A program made the translations under genes and the position numbers. A stretch of DNA of 64,000 nt from Burkholderia anthina (GTDB lineage Bacteria; Pseudomonadota; Gammaproteobacteria; Burkholderiales; Burkholderiaceae), in assembly GCF_001547525.1 (NCBI RefSeq), contig NZ_CM003768.1:1984001-2048000 (forward strand), written 5' to 3'. How positions within the stretch are numbered: position 1 is the first letter of the stretch; each line of letters starts with the position of its first letter. This document shows positions 9,523-19,009 of the stretch, piece by piece. Under the pieces are notes generated by a model. That model ran no database searches, was not told the origin of the DNA, and was given only the letters and a program-made list of their open reading frames with translations.

Positions 9523-9822
9523 ATGAAACTGTCGACCACCCTCGCCTGCATGCTGCTCGCATGCGCCAGCACCGCCGCGTTCGCGGGGCCCCACCTCACC
9601 CCGCAGGAATGCACCGCGTACCCGTTCGTGCACACCGGCAGCGGCGTCACGCGCGCGGACCTCGTGCGCGAGCTGACCGAACTCGAACAGGTCGGCTACG
9701 AGCCGGCGCACGCCAGCCCGTATTACCCCGACGATCTCGCCGATGCGAAGCATCGGCTCGCCGCCGAATACCGCGCCGACTGCACGCACGCGCTGACGGC
9801 CGACGCGGGCGCGCACCACTGA
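9523..9822 (+). CDS. DUF4148-type small exported protein
   Basis: 99 residues with a signal peptide (MKLSTTLACMLLACASTAAF, cleavage after Ala-Phe-Ala). The mature part carries the DUF4148 pattern: Thr-Arg-Ala-Asp-Leu-Val-Arg-Glu-Leu, then Leu-Glu-Gln-Val-Gly-Tyr-Glu-Pro and Tyr-Pro-Asp-Asp. An AGGAG site is 8 nt upstream of the ATG. Members of this family are abundant in Burkholderia and often lie beside two-component genes, as here. Function unknown; periplasmic location predicted. It has its own terminator downstream. Confidence 0.85.
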   Translation: MKLSTTLACMLLACASTAAFAGPHLTPQECTAYPFVHTGSGVTRADLVRELTELEQVGYEPAHASPYYPDDLADAKHRLAAEYRADCTHALTADAGAHH

Positions 9823-9855
9823 CCGCACGGCCGGCGCAACGCAGCCGGAAAGCAA

Positions 9856-9884
9856 AAAGGCGGCACGCGCGTGCCGCCTTTCTT
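9856..9884. terminator. Bidirectional rho-independent terminator
   Basis: AAAGGCGGCAC and GTGCCGCCTTT form an 11-bp stem with a short CGC loop. T-rich tails occur on both strands, five T on the minus side. It sits between the convergent DUF4148 gene and cyoD. Confidence 0.85.
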
Positions 9885-9927
9885 CATGAACGCGCATCGA
9901 CGTGGACGCGACGCGCCACGCCGGCGC

Positions 9928-10260
9928 TCAACGCGACATCATGTTCATGCTGACGTTGTGCATCACCCACAGCGTGCCGACGATCAGGATCGCCGCGGTC
10001 AGCACCGTATAGCTGAACGCCATCACGTTCCAGCGCTGGCCCGACGAGCCGTTCATGTGCAGGAAGTACACGAGGTGCACGACGATCTGCACGAACGCGA
10101 GCACGGCGAGCCCGATCAGCGACGCATGCGGCGACAGCACGCCGCCCATCACGAGGCCGAACGACGCGGCCGTGAGCAGCACCGACAGGATGAAACCGGC
10201 GACGTAGCCGCCGACACTGCCGTGCCCTTCTTCGAGTTGAGACGAATGCGAATGGGCCAT
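9928..10260 (-). CDS. cyoD: Cytochrome bo3 quinol oxidase subunit IV
   Basis: 110-residue membrane subunit IV of the bo3 ubiquinol oxidase. Three hydrophobic helices are visible (about residues 18-40, 47-68 and 80-102), with the family sequence VYFLHMNGSSGQRWN between helices 2 and 3. It aids assembly and stability of the binuclear centre in subunit I. The ATG at 10260 directly abuts the cyoC stop. Last gene of cyoABCD, followed by a strong terminator. Confidence 0.93.
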   Translation of the reverse strand: MAHSHSSQLEEGHGSVGGYVAGFILSVLLTAASFGLVMGGVLSPHASLIGLAVLAFVQIVVHLVYFLHMNGSSGQRWNVMAFSYTVLTAAILIVGTLWVMHNVSMNMMSR

Positions 10261-10869
10261 TTAGATCACGCTCGCGAGATAGACAAAGGAAAACACGCAG
10301 ATCCACACGATGTCGAGGAAGTGCCAGAACAGGCTCAGGCACGTCAGGCGTCGCAGGTCGCGATCGGTCAGGTCGCCGCCGCGCGACATGATCTGCGCGG
10401 CGAGCACGATCATCCACAACAGGCCCGCCGTCACGTGCAGCCCGTGCGTGCCGACCAGCGTGAAGAACGCCGACAGGAACGCGCTGCGCTGCGGGCCGGC
10501 GCCTTCCGCGATCAGGTGCGAGAACTCGCGCAGCTCCATCGCGAGAAACGCCGCGCCGAGCACGAACGTCACCGCGAGCCAGGCGAGCAGCGCGCCGCGC
10601 CGCTGCTTGTACGCCGCGAGCATCGCGAAACCGTACGTGATGCTCGACAGCAGCAGCGCGGCGGTTTCCACCGCGACGCCCGGAATGTCGAACAGGTCCT
10701 TCGCGGTCGGACCGCCCGCGTACTGATTGCCGAGCACCGCGAACGTCGCGAACAGCGCCGCGAAGATCACGCAGTCGGTCATCAGGTACAGCCAGAACCC
10801 GAACACCGAATGCGACGGCGGATGGTCGTCGTGCTCGAGCAGGGTCGCGCTCAAGGTTTTCTGCAACAT
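10261..10869 (-). CDS. cyoC: Cytochrome bo3 quinol oxidase subunit III
   Basis: 202-residue subunit III with five predicted membrane helices. The N-terminus has [20 protein letters not shown] and later [16 protein letters not shown], the conserved COX3-like His region. It overlaps cyoB by 1 nt (TGATG), and cyoD follows immediately. Length matches the E. coli protein. It belongs to the haem-copper quinol oxidase of the inner membrane. Confidence 0.95.
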   Translation of the reverse strand: MLQKTLSATLLEHDDHPPSHSVFGFWLYLMTDCVIFAALFATFAVLGNQYAGGPTAKDLFDIPGVAVETAALLLSSITYGFAMLAAYKQRRGALLAWLAVTFVLGAAFLAMELREFSHLIAEGAGPQRSAFLSAFFTLVGTHGLHVTAGLLWMIVLAAQIMSRGGDLTDRDLRRLTCLSLFWHFLDIVWICVFSFVYLASVI

Positions 10870-12875
10870 CAGTTGGCCTCCAGTTCCACGTCGTCGACGC
10901 GCGCGGCCGTGCGCCGCGTCGGCTGCTTGTCTTCGGTCTTGCGCACCGTCGACGCAGGGATGTAATAGCCGTCGTTATCGCGCGAGCTGTAGATCACGAG
11001 CGTCGCGATGATGCCCACGAGCCCGCCGATCGCCATCCACCAGATGTGCCACACCAGCGCGAAGCCGAGCACCAGGCTGAAGATCGCGATCACGAGGCCC
11101 GCACACGTATTCGACGGCATGTGGATGTCGCGAATCGCCGCCGGGTTCGGCCGGCCTTCGCCGCGCGCCTTCATGTCCGCGTACGCGTCGAGCGTGCGCA
11201 CCTGCGGGATCACCGCGAAGTTGTAGTCGGCCGGCGGCGACGACGTCGCCCACTCCAGCGTGCGGCCGCCCCACGGGTCGCCCGTCGTGTCGCGGTACGC
11301 GGGCAGGTTGCGATTGCGGATGCTGACCACCAGTTGCAGCAGCTGGCACGCGATGCCGATCGCGATCAGCACGGCGCCGAACGCGGCGACCAGCAGCCAC
11401 GGATGCCATGCCGGGTTGTCGTAGTGGTTCAGGCGGCGCGTCATGCCCATGAAACCGAGCACGTAGAGCGGCACGAACGCGACGTAGAAGCCGACCTGCC
11501 AGAACCAGAACGCGGCCTTGCCGAGCTTCTCGTTCAGCTTGAAGCCGAACGCCTTCGGGAACCAGTAGTTGAAGCCCGCGAGATAGCCGAACAGCACGCC
11601 GCCGATGATCACGTTGTGGAAGTGCGCGATCAGGAACAGGCTGTTGTGCAGCACGAAGTCCGCGCCCGGAATCGCCATCATCACGCCGGTCATGCCGCCG
11701 AGCGTGAACGTGACCATGAAGCCGATCGTCCACAGCACGGGCGTCGTGAACTCGATCCGGCCGCGATACATCGTGAACAGCCAGTTGAATACCTTCACGC
11801 CGGTCGGGATCGCGATGATCATCGTCATGATCCCGAAGAACGCGTTCACGTTCGCGCCCGAGCCCATCGTGAAGAAGTGATGCAGCCACACGAGGAACGA
11901 CAGCACCATGATCGCGCAGGTCGCGTACACCATCGTCTTGTAGCCGAACAGCGGCTTCTTCGCGAACGTCGCGATGACCTCCGAGAAGATCCCGAACGCC
12001 GGCAGGATCAGGATGTACACCTCCGGATGGCCCCACGCCCAGATCAGGTTCAGGTACAGCATCGCGTTGCCGCCGGCTTCGTTCGTGAAGAAGTGCATGC
12101 CGAGGTAACGGTCGAGGCCGAGCAGCGCGAGCGTCGCGGTCAGGATCGGGAACGACGCCATGATCAGCACGTTCGTGCAGAGGGCCGTCCACGTGAACAC
12201 CGGCATCTTCATCAGCGTCATGCCCGGCGCGCGCATCTTGATGATCGTCACGAAGAAGTTCACGCCGGTCAGCAGCGTGCCGACGCCGGAGATCTGCAGC
12301 GCCCACAGGTAGTAGTCGACCCCTACCCCCGGGCTGAACTGCAGCTCCGACAGCGGCGGGTACGCGAGCCAGCCCGTCTGCGCGAACTCGCCGATCACGA
12401 GCGACACGTTGATCAGGATCGCGCTGACCGCCGTCATCCAGAACGACAGCGAGTTGATGAACGGGAACGCGACGTCGCGCGCACCGATCTGCAGCGGCAC
12501 GACCAGGTTCATCAGGCCGACCATGAACACCATCGCCATGAAGAAGATCATGATCACGCCGTGTGCCGTGAAGATCTGGTCATAGTGGTGCGGCGGCAGA
12601 TAGCCGGGCGCGTTGTACGCGAGCGCGAGCTGCATGCGCATCATGATCGCGTCGGCGAAGCCGCGCAGCAGCATGATCAGCGCGACGATGATGTACATCA
12701 CGCCGAGTCTCTTGTGGTCGACCGTGGTCAGCCATTCCGTCCACAGCCATTTCCAGCGGCCGGTGATCGTCAGCGCGGCGAGAATGCCCAGCACGACCAG
12801 CCCCATGAAGGCGCCGGCCCCCATGATGATGGGCTGATCGAACGGGATCGCCGAAAGTGTGAGTTTGCCGAACAT
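10869..12875 (-). CDS. cyoB: Cytochrome bo3 quinol oxidase subunit I
   Basis: 668-residue catalytic subunit of the haem-copper oxidase, reducing O2 with electrons from ubiquinol and pumping protons. Visible signatures: [11 protein letters not shown] (low-spin haem His), [11 protein letters not shown] (Cu-B His and the His-Tyr cross-link), HHFFTMG, and HFHNVIIGG (haem ligand pair). About 15 membrane helices, and a C-terminal charged tail. Start ATG 12875; cyoA ends 3 nt upstream. The quinol-oxidase type is supported by its pairing with a CyoA lacking the Cu-A site. Confidence 0.97.
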   Translation of the reverse strand: MFGKLTLSAIPFDQPIIMGAGAFMGLVVLGILAALTITGRWKWLWTEWLTTVDHKRLGVMYIIVALIMLLRGFADAIMMRMQLALAYNAPGYLPPHHYDQIFTAHGVIMIFFMAMVFMVGLMNLVVPLQIGARDVAFPFINSLSFWMTAVSAILINVSLVIGEFAQTGWLAYPPLSELQFSPGVGVDYYLWALQISGVGTLLTGVNFFVTIIKMRAPGMTLMKMPVFTWTALCTNVLIMASFPILTATLALLGLDRYLGMHFFTNEAGGNAMLYLNLIWAWGHPEVYILILPAFGIFSEVIATFAKKPLFGYKTMVYATCAIMVLSFLVWLHHFFTMGSGANVNAFFGIMTMIIAIPTGVKVFNWLFTMYRGRIEFTTPVLWTIGFMVTFTLGGMTGVMMAIPGADFVLHNSLFLIAHFHNVIIGGVLFGYLAGFNYWFPKAFGFKLNEKLGKAAFWFWQVGFYVAFVPLYVLGFMGMTRRLNHYDNPAWHPWLLVAAFGAVLIAIGIACQLLQLVVSIRNRNLPAYRDTTGDPWGGRTLEWATSSPPADYNFAVIPQVRTLDAYADMKARGEGRPNPAAIRDIHMPSNTCAGLVIAIFSLVLGFALVWHIWWMAIGGLVGIIATLVIYSSRDNDGYYIPASTVRKTEDKQPTRRTAARVDDVELEAN

Positions 12876-12878
12876 GCG

Positions 12879-13766
12879 TTACCCCTTCGTGCCGCAGGCG
12901 GCGTCCTTCAGGTCGAGGACGTGGCCATCGTTGTATTTCGCGATGATGTTGTGGAAGAGCCGCGGATCGACCGACGAGAAATAGCGCACCGGCGCCTTCT
13001 CGCTCGGCTGCGCGACGGTGCCGTACACCGTCGCGTCGAGCCGTTCCGGCGACGCCTTCACCTTCTGCACCCACGCATCGAACTGCTCGCGCGGCTCGGC
13101 GAGCGTGCGGAACTTCATGTCGGAGAAACCGCGGCCGCTGAAGTTGGCGGACGTGCCCGCGTAGTTGCCCGGCTCGTCGGCGATCAGGTGCAGGCGCGTC
13201 TGCATGCCGGCCATCGCATAGACCTGGCCGCCGAGCTGCGGGATGAAGAACGAATTCATCACCGAATCCGACGTGATGCGGAAGTTCACCGGCGTGCCGA
13301 CCGGAATCGCGAGCTGGTTCACCGACGCGATGCCAAGCTCCGGATAGATGAACAGCCACTTCCAGTCGAGCGCGACCACCTCGACGTCGATCGGCTTCAC
13401 GGCCGATTCGAGCGGCTTGTACGGATCGAGCTCGTGCGTGGTCTTCCACGTGAGCACGCCCAGGAACAGGATGATCAGCGTCGGCACCGTCCAGATCACG
13501 ACCTCGATCGCGGTCGAGTGCGACCAGTTCGGCGCGTACGCGGCGTTGCGGTTCGACGCGCGGTAACGCCACGCGAACCACAACGTGAGCAGAATCACCG
13601 GCACGACGACGATCAGCATCGCCCAGGTGGACGTCGCGATCAGCGCCTTTTCTGCCGCGCCCACGCTTCCTTTCGGATTTAGTACATCTAAATTACAACC
13701 TGACAGGCTCAACGCCGCGCCGATTGACATCAGCGCCGCCCAGCCTCTTGAAGCTCTTCTTCTCAT
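12879..13766 (-). CDS. cyoA: Cytochrome bo3 quinol oxidase subunit II (lipoprotein)
   Basis: About 295-residue subunit II. It has a lipoprotein signal peptide with the lipobox Leu-Ser-Gly-Cys near residue 24, two membrane helices (about 40-62 and 85-105), and a periplasmic cupredoxin domain. The cupredoxin retains LDWKWLFIYPE but lacks the Cys pair of Cu-A, as expected for a quinol rather than cytochrome c oxidase. A GTG one codon upstream (13769) is an alternative start. First gene of the cyo operon; 285 nt separate it from the NuoM-like gene. Confidence 0.94.
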   Translation of the reverse strand: MRRRASRGWAALMSIGAALSLSGCNLDVLNPKGSVGAAEKALIATSTWAMLIVVVPVILLTLWFAWRYRASNRNAAYAPNWSHSTAIEVVIWTVPTLIILFLGVLTWKTTHELDPYKPLESAVKPIDVEVVALDWKWLFIYPELGIASVNQLAIPVGTPVNFRITSDSVMNSFFIPQLGGQVYAMAGMQTRLHLIADEPGNYAGTSANFSGRGFSDMKFRTLAEPREQFDAWVQKVKASPERLDATVYGTVAQPSEKAPVRYFSSVDPRLFHNIIAKYNDGHVLDLKDAACGTKG

Positions 13767-13947
13767 CACACAGCCCCGCGGGTCATTGAATCCGTTTGCG
13801 TATGCCCGATGCGCATTCGATTCACGAAATTGGCCGAATCATACGTCGCGCGAGTGCGATGAAAAACCGGTGCATGCGGCAAATCATCATTGCAAAATCT
13901 GCCGTGAGTCACATTGTCGCGGGGCAATTTCACGCAGCCGAAAGCGG

Positions 13948-13970
13948 GCCCGGCACTTGCCGTGCCGGGC
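13948..13970 (-). terminator. Hairpin terminator candidate after nuoM-like gene
   Basis: GCCCGGCAC and GTGCCGGGC form a perfect 9-bp stem with a 5-nt loop about 80 nt past the stop of the upstream minus-strand gene. Only a short T run follows, so termination may be partial and allow readthrough into cyoA. Confidence 0.5.
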
Positions 13971-14051
13971 TGCGGATCGATGCGCGCGCAACCATGCGCG
14001 CCGCGCGATGCGGCGGGCTTGCGCGGCGTGGCGCGGCTCGACGTGCCGCGA

Positions 14052-15581
14052 TCAGTCGTGCGTCGACGCCATGTACGACGGCAGCGCCGGCGCGGGAGCG
14101 TCCCCTGCCGGCACCTTCGAATGGCTCGCTTCCTGGATCAGCTTGCCGACGGTCGGATCGATCGCATCGGTGAACGGCTTCGGATCGATGCCGACCGCCA
14201 GCACGATCAGCGCGAGCGACGCGAACATCACGATCTCGCGACGGTTCAGGTCGGCGAGCTTCGCGATCTGCTGGCTCGCGACCTTGCCGAACACGACGCG
14301 CTTGAGCATCCACAGCGTGTACGACGCGCTGAGGATCAGCGTGAGCGCCGCGATCGCGCCGATCCAGAAGTTGAAGCGGATCGCGCCCATGATCACCATG
14401 AACTCGCCGACGAACCCCGACGTGCCCGGCAGGCCGACGTTGGCCATCGCGAACAGCAGCGTGAAGGTCGCGAAACGCGGCATCACGCCCGCCACGCCGC
14501 CGTACGCGGCGATCTCGCGCTGCCGGGTACGGTCCACGAGCACGTTCACGCACAACAGCATCGCGCCCGCGACGAAGCCGTACGACACGAGCTGCACGAT
14601 CGCGCCTTCGACGCCGATCCGGTTGAACAGGAACAGCCCGAGCGTGACGATCCCCATGTGCGCGATCGTCGAATACGCGAGCAGCTTGCCGAGATCGGTC
14701 TGCGCGAGCGCGATCAGGCTCGCGTAGACGATCGCGAACAGGGACAGCGCGATCACGGCCGGCGCGAAGAAATGACTCGCGTCGGGCGTGATCGGCAGCG
14801 CGAAGCGCAGGAACCCGTACCCGCCGAGCTTGAGCATCGCGAGCATCAGCGCGGCGCCCGTCGGGCCGTCGGTGTACACGTCGCTCAGCCACGTGTGGAC
14901 CGGCCACATCGGCACCTTGACCGCGAACGCGGCGAAAAAGCCGACGAACACCAGCAACTGCGGCGCGAAGCCGAGCTGCAGCGTGCGCCACACGGCCATG
15001 TCGAACGTATGCGACTGCGCGTACAGGTACAGCATCGCCATCAGCAACAACAGCGAGCCGGCGAACGAGATGAAGAAGAACTTCACGGCCGCATACACGC
15101 GGCGCTCGCGCCCCCACGTGCCGATCAGCAGGTACAGCGGGATCAGCGTCGCCTCGAAGAAGATGAAGAACAGCAGCCCGTCCTGCGCGACGAACACGCC
15201 GACCATCAGCCCCGACAGGATCAGGAACGACGCGTAGTACTGCGCGACGCGCACCGTGACCGATTCCCACGACGCGACCACCACCACGAGCGTCGTGAAC
15301 GCGGTCAGCACGACGAGCCACAGCGACGCGCCGTCGATGCCGACCCGCCATCCGGCATTGAATGCCGCGAGCCAGTCGCGTCTTTCGACGAACTGCATCG
15401 CAGCCGAATGCGCGTCGAAGCCGGCAACCAGCGGCACGACGGGCGCCAGTCCGGCGATCGCGCCGACGAGCGCGATCAGCCGTATTCGCCGTGAATGCTG
15501 ATCGGAACCGGCGCGCAGCAGGCCCGCGCCGAACAGTATCGGAACCCAGATGGCCAGGCTCAGGAAGGGAAAATCATGCAT
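14052..15581 (-). CDS. Orphan NADH:quinone oxidoreductase subunit M (NuoM-like)
   Basis: About 509-residue polytopic membrane protein of the complex I/Mrp antiporter family. Key charged residues are kept: Glu in FIFFEATLIPLYLLIGTWG, Lys in FAVKVPMWPVHTWLSD and Lys in LAMLKLGGYGFLRF. About 14 membrane helices. No other nuo gene lies nearby; it stands alone 285 nt upstream of cyoA on the same strand. I chose ATG 15581 because the hydrophobic helix starts at once; a GTG at 15608 would add nine residues. It could be a paralogue of the main nuoM, part of a small ion-translocating module, or a second complex I subunit. Confidence 0.85.
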   Translation of the reverse strand: MHDFPFLSLAIWVPILFGAGLLRAGSDQHSRRIRLIALVGAIAGLAPVVPLVAGFDAHSAAMQFVERRDWLAAFNAGWRVGIDGASLWLVVLTAFTTLVVVVASWESVTVRVAQYYASFLILSGLMVGVFVAQDGLLFFIFFEATLIPLYLLIGTWGRERRVYAAVKFFFISFAGSLLLLMAMLYLYAQSHTFDMAVWRTLQLGFAPQLLVFVGFFAAFAVKVPMWPVHTWLSDVYTDGPTGAALMLAMLKLGGYGFLRFALPITPDASHFFAPAVIALSLFAIVYASLIALAQTDLGKLLAYSTIAHMGIVTLGLFLFNRIGVEGAIVQLVSYGFVAGAMLLCVNVLVDRTRQREIAAYGGVAGVMPRFATFTLLFAMANVGLPGTSGFVGEFMVIMGAIRFNFWIGAIAALTLILSASYTLWMLKRVVFGKVASQQIAKLADLNRREIVMFASLALIVLAVGIDPKPFTDAIDPTVGKLIQEASHSKVPAGDAPAPALPSYMASTHD

Positions 15582-16230
15582 GTCAACAACGCCTTGAGGA
15601 AGTCGCACCCTGCATCGGGGACAGGCGCGACGAAAGGAACGAAATCAAATCGACAGGTAGATTTCGTGAATCGCCAATGTTGGCTAAATGTAAAGCGACA
15701 TCAGCGGAAAACTTGATGCCGCTCAAACGCGATCGGGTTAACCAGCATAAGGCGATTGATTATTTTCTGCAGCGCAGCAGAACGTTGTTTTTTGGTGTCG
15801 GCGTAGTTCGCTGATTTTTATGAGTAATTTTTTGTATTGCCCGAGGTCGGGCGCGACGAAAATAGACGCAGCGCCGCATTTTTGATGTTGACCGGTCATT
15901 TGGAAGGGCAGGAACGACATGGTCGACATCTCGCGGGGCGCCGATCGCGCTGCGCCCGCCGCCTTACACGACTTCTTTCATTTTTATTTCACTGGGCATG
16001 TGATCTTTTCCTCGGCAGGAATCGGAGAACGTCACGCTCCGTTGACGAAGCCTCGCGGCCGATCCAAAGCCGTCAGCTGTGCATCGTTCACGACCCGCTT
16101 GTAGTGGCGCCGCCTTTCACAACGCCCCGCCATCGCACGCCAGGCCGCGACCGCTTGCACCGTGGCGACACCTCGCCTTCATAACGCGGTACCAGCCTTC
16201 CGGATTCAAGTAGCACGACCCAGGGGAAGC
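15582..16230. other. Intergenic stretch without a convincing gene
   Basis: About 650 nt. The first 270 nt are noticeably AT-richer than the surroundings and carry the inverted repeat GCCAATGTTGGC (15673-15684), so they plausibly hold the nuoM-like promoter. Short open frames exist on both strands, but none has good coding character or a recognisable product. Confidence 0.5.
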
Positions 16231-16827
16231 TCATTTCACGAGCGAATACAGCAGAGACCCCGAAAAGAGAACCAGCAGCACCGACGCAGAACGAAATAGA
16301 GCCGTGATATGACGTGGGCCGGATGCCAGTATCCCGGTCACGCGCCCGAGGCTTGCCCAACCCACTCCAATGGGCACGAGGACCAACAGAAACGCACCGA
16401 ACGCGACGGCTCCGTTATTGGCATTCCGGAACGTCTGGAGTGGAAACACCGTGCTTGCAAGCAGAAAGGCCTTCGGATTCAATAGCGTTGCGAGGATTAC
16501 ATCGTGCCACGTCACCGGCTTCGAACGTCGATCCTCTTCCAGCCTGCCCCGTGCCCACATTTTTGCGGCCAATAGCAGCAGATACGACGCGCATGCCAAC
16601 TTGATCATGCTCAAGGTCCGAGGATGCTCCACGGCGAACGCCAGCAGCGAAACGCCCCAAACCGAGATAGCGATGACGTAGCCTGCGCCTTCGGCGAGCA
16701 AGAGCGGGAGGGTCCGCGCCAGGCCAACGCTTATTCCGGATGAAAAAAGTAACGTGTTGGTCGGTCCCGGAACAATCAATACCAGGGCCGAATAAAGGCA
16801 TATCGTAATGAGTTGATGCGTATCCAA
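16231..16827 (-). CDS. LysE/RhtB-family amino acid exporter
   Basis: 198-residue inner-membrane protein with the LysE family start VLIVPGPTNTLLFSSGISVG and six hydrophobic segments; the central TLLNPKAFLLASTVFP matches the second conserved block (NPK). It should export an amino acid or related small metabolite. The start appears to be TTG at 16827 with GAGA upstream, so the exact N-terminus is uncertain. It lies 46 nt downstream of the halogenase-like gene on the same strand. Codon use is less GC-extreme than the core genes. A role in pigment production is not evident; it may be a passenger. Confidence 0.85.
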   Translation of the reverse strand: MDTHQLITICLYSALVLIVPGPTNTLLFSSGISVGLARTLPLLLAEGAGYVIAISVWGVSLLAFAVEHPRTLSMIKLACASYLLLLAAKMWARGRLEEDRRSKPVTWHDVILATLLNPKAFLLASTVFPLQTFRNANNGAVAFGAFLLVLVPIGVGWASLGRVTGILASGPRHITALFRSASVLLVLFSGSLLYSLVK

Positions 16828-16873
16828 TGCAATCTCGATCGAGGTGATGACGCGATGTATTTAGCCTCGCGCG

Positions 16874-18133
16874 CTACGAAGCGACGACGGTCTCGCGTAT
16901 CGGGCTGCACAACTGCGCAAGAATATCGAGACCCCGCGCCGGTTCCCGTACAAACGGATTCGTCTCGTCCCACGCATAACCCGCCAAAATCGAGCAGACC
17001 ATGCGTTTCACGTCGGATGCCTTGTCTTCGTGAAACACGATGTCTTGCAGCGCTCCCGAGTACCAACGTTCGACGAAGGCGCGGAAGGTGTCGATACCCT
17101 TGCGCAGCGCGATGTCGTAGTCACGTGCCCAGTCGACCGACTCGCCACGCAACTGCCGTTCGAGTGCGGCAACCGCCAGTTGAGCCGACCGCATCGCGAT
17201 CGTCACGCCGGACGAGAAGATCGGATCGAGGAATTCGCCGGCGTTACCGAGCAGCGCATAACCGGGGCCGTGCAGGGCCTCGACATTCGATGCATAGCCC
17301 GAGATGCGGCGCACGGGCATCACGAACGGCTTGCTGCCGACGAGGCGCGACAAGGTCGGCTCGCTTTGCAGCAATTCGCGCAACAACGATTCCTGCCGCG
17401 CCTCCGGCACATCGAGAAACCCGGCATCGGCCACGCAACCGACCGACGAGCGCCCGTTCGTCAGCGGGATCATCCAGAACCACACGTCGCGCCGCTCCGG
17501 ATGAACGGCGATGCAGATCTTGTCGCGATCGGTCGACCCGGCCGGCAGGCTGTCTTCGACGTGCGAGAAGATGGCCGCTCGCGTCGGCAGACCGGTCGGC
17601 GCCTCGAGACCGAGCAGTCGCGGCAACACGCGGCCGAACCCGCTCGCATCGAGTACGAACGATGCCTGAACGGAATATTCGTGCCCCGTTTCGTCGACGA
17701 TGTCGAGTCGCGGCATATCGCCAGGCTGGAAGGCGCGCACGCTATGGCCGAAACGCACGTCCGCGCCCTGTTCGGCCGCACAACGGATCAGCAGATCGTC
17801 GAATGCCGCGCGCTCGACCTGATAGGCCGTCCCCCAGCCCGCGGAAAACTTCTCGCGAAAATCGAACGACGACATCCTGTCTCGATAGACGAAGTACGCG
17901 CCGTTCTTGAACTGGAAGCCGGCCTCGACGACCGCCTGCAGCATGCCCGCCTCCTCGAGATACTGCATGCTCTGGGGCAACAGGCTTTCTCCGATCGAAA
18001 AGCGCGGAAAATGCTGACGCTCGAGCACCAGCACCGAACGGCCGGCCTTGCGCAGCAGCGCGGCCGCGACGGCACCGGAAGGCCCTGCCCCGATGATCGC
18101 GACGTCGATGGAATTCGATTTCATTTCACTCAT
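16874..18133 (-). CDS. Flavin-dependent halogenase/hydroxylase-like enzyme
   Basis: About 419-residue FAD enzyme of the tryptophan halogenase superfamily. Visible: dinucleotide motif GAGPSG (15-20), RFSIGESLLPQ, Lys76 in GFQFKNGAYF where the catalytic lysine of halogenases sits, and the halogenase hallmark WxWxIP as WFWMIP (218-223). GNAGEFLDPIFSSGV is the second FAD block. In aryl polyene and xanthomonadin pathways such enzymes halogenate (or hydroxylate) the aryl head. Start ATG 18133; ATG 18124 is an alternative. It is divergent from the methyltransferase gene. The substrate is inferred from context. Confidence 0.85.
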   Translation of the reverse strand: MSEMKSNSIDVAIIGAGPSGAVAAALLRKAGRSVLVLERQHFPRFSIGESLLPQSMQYLEEAGMLQAVVEAGFQFKNGAYFVYRDRMSSFDFREKFSAGWGTAYQVERAAFDDLLIRCAAEQGADVRFGHSVRAFQPGDMPRLDIVDETGHEYSVQASFVLDASGFGRVLPRLLGLEAPTGLPTRAAIFSHVEDSLPAGSTDRDKICIAVHPERRDVWFWMIPLTNGRSSVGCVADAGFLDVPEARQESLLRELLQSEPTLSRLVGSKPFVMPVRRISGYASNVEALHGPGYALLGNAGEFLDPIFSSGVTIAMRSAQLAVAALERQLRGESVDWARDYDIALRKGIDTFRAFVERWYSGALQDIVFHEDKASDVKRMVCSILAGYAWDETNPFVREPARGLDILAQLCSPIRETVVAS

Positions 18134-18241
18134 GCTTGCCAATTCAGTTCGATTGATTGGGTATCTTATGTTTCTCACGCCACGATCCGGCGTTGCAAAC
18201 TACAATAGGCGCTCAACAAATCCAAGATCGACGAGAGACCC
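18134..18241. promoter_or_regulatory. Divergent promoter region, halogenase/methyltransferase
   Basis: 108-nt region between divergent starts, locally AT-rich. TACAAT (18201-18206) is a possible -10 for the methyltransferase and TAAGAT on the minus strand a possible -10 for the halogenase-like gene. Neither has a good -35, which suggests activator dependence. Confidence 0.35.
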
Positions 18242-18961
18242 ATGACGTCCTACCGCACGCACGCCCCCGCTTATGTTCCCGAAACCCGGTTCGGCATCTG
18301 GTTTCTTCGCACGCATACGTGGGAACATCACGTGCTCAAGGTCGCCATCGACGATCTGAAGCGGCTCATCGCGGCGCCGCTGCCGTCCGCCCCTGTCCTC
18401 CTCGACGCAGGATGCGGTCAGGGCAAGTCGTTTCGCCTGCTGAGCGAAGCCTTCGCACCCGCCAGGATCATCGGTATCGATTGCCACGACGACTCGCTCG
18501 CGCATGCGTCGGAAGCCGCGCATCGTTGCGCCACGCCCGTCGAACTGCATCATGCCGACTGCACGCAGATCCCGCTTGCCGATGCGAGCGTCGACATCGT
18601 GTTCTGCCATCAGACCTTTCACCATCTCGTCGATCAGGAGCATGCGCTGGCCGACTTTCACCGCGTGCTGAAACCCGGCGGACTGCTGCTGTTCGCCGAA
18701 TCGACCGACGCGTACATCAAGTCGTGGGTGATCCGGCTGCTGTTCCGCCACCCGATGGAGGTTCAGAAAAGCGCCGACGGCTACCTTGCCATGCTCCGCC
18801 ACGCCGGGTTCGGTTTCGAAACCCGCAACGTGTCGTTCCCCTACCTGTGGTGGAGCCGCGCGAAAGACTTCGGACTCCTCGAGCGCATCGGCCTGTACAC
18901 ACCGAAACCCGGCAAGCGCCGCGAAACGCTCGTCAACGTCGCCGCGCGCAAGCCTGCCTGA
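18242..18961 (+). CDS. Class I SAM-dependent methyltransferase of the aryl polyene region
   Basis: 239 residues with a Rossmann methyltransferase fold: motif I LLDAGCGQGKSF (about 56-67), acidic IIGIDCHDDS at the end of beta-2, HADCTQIPLADASVDIVFC (motif II region) and the post-motif VLKPGGLLLFAEST. The only plus-strand gene of the cluster. Aryl polyene clusters carry a methyltransferase (ApeB in the E. coli nomenclature as I recall it) that methylates the aryl ring or its hydroxyl, so that role is inferred here. The purine-rich GAGAG upstream of ATG is the likely ribosome site. Confidence 0.85.
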   Translation: MTSYRTHAPAYVPETRFGIWFLRTHTWEHHVLKVAIDDLKRLIAAPLPSAPVLLDAGCGQGKSFRLLSEAFAPARIIGIDCHDDSLAHASEAAHRCATPVELHHADCTQIPLADASVDIVFCHQTFHHLVDQEHALADFHRVLKPGGLLLFAESTDAYIKSWVIRLLFRHPMEVQKSADGYLAMLRHAGFGFETRNVSFPYLWWSRAKDFGLLERIGLYTPKPGKRRETLVNVAARKPA

Positions 18962-19009
18962 GCAAGCAAGGCCGCCGTGTCGCGGCCTCGTGCTACCGGC
19001 CGATGCCGG

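Noticed and set aside
15837..16184. Open frames in the 15.6-16.2 kb intergenic region
   Set aside because: Poor codon character, no RBS and no recognisable domain; they overlap one another on both strands.
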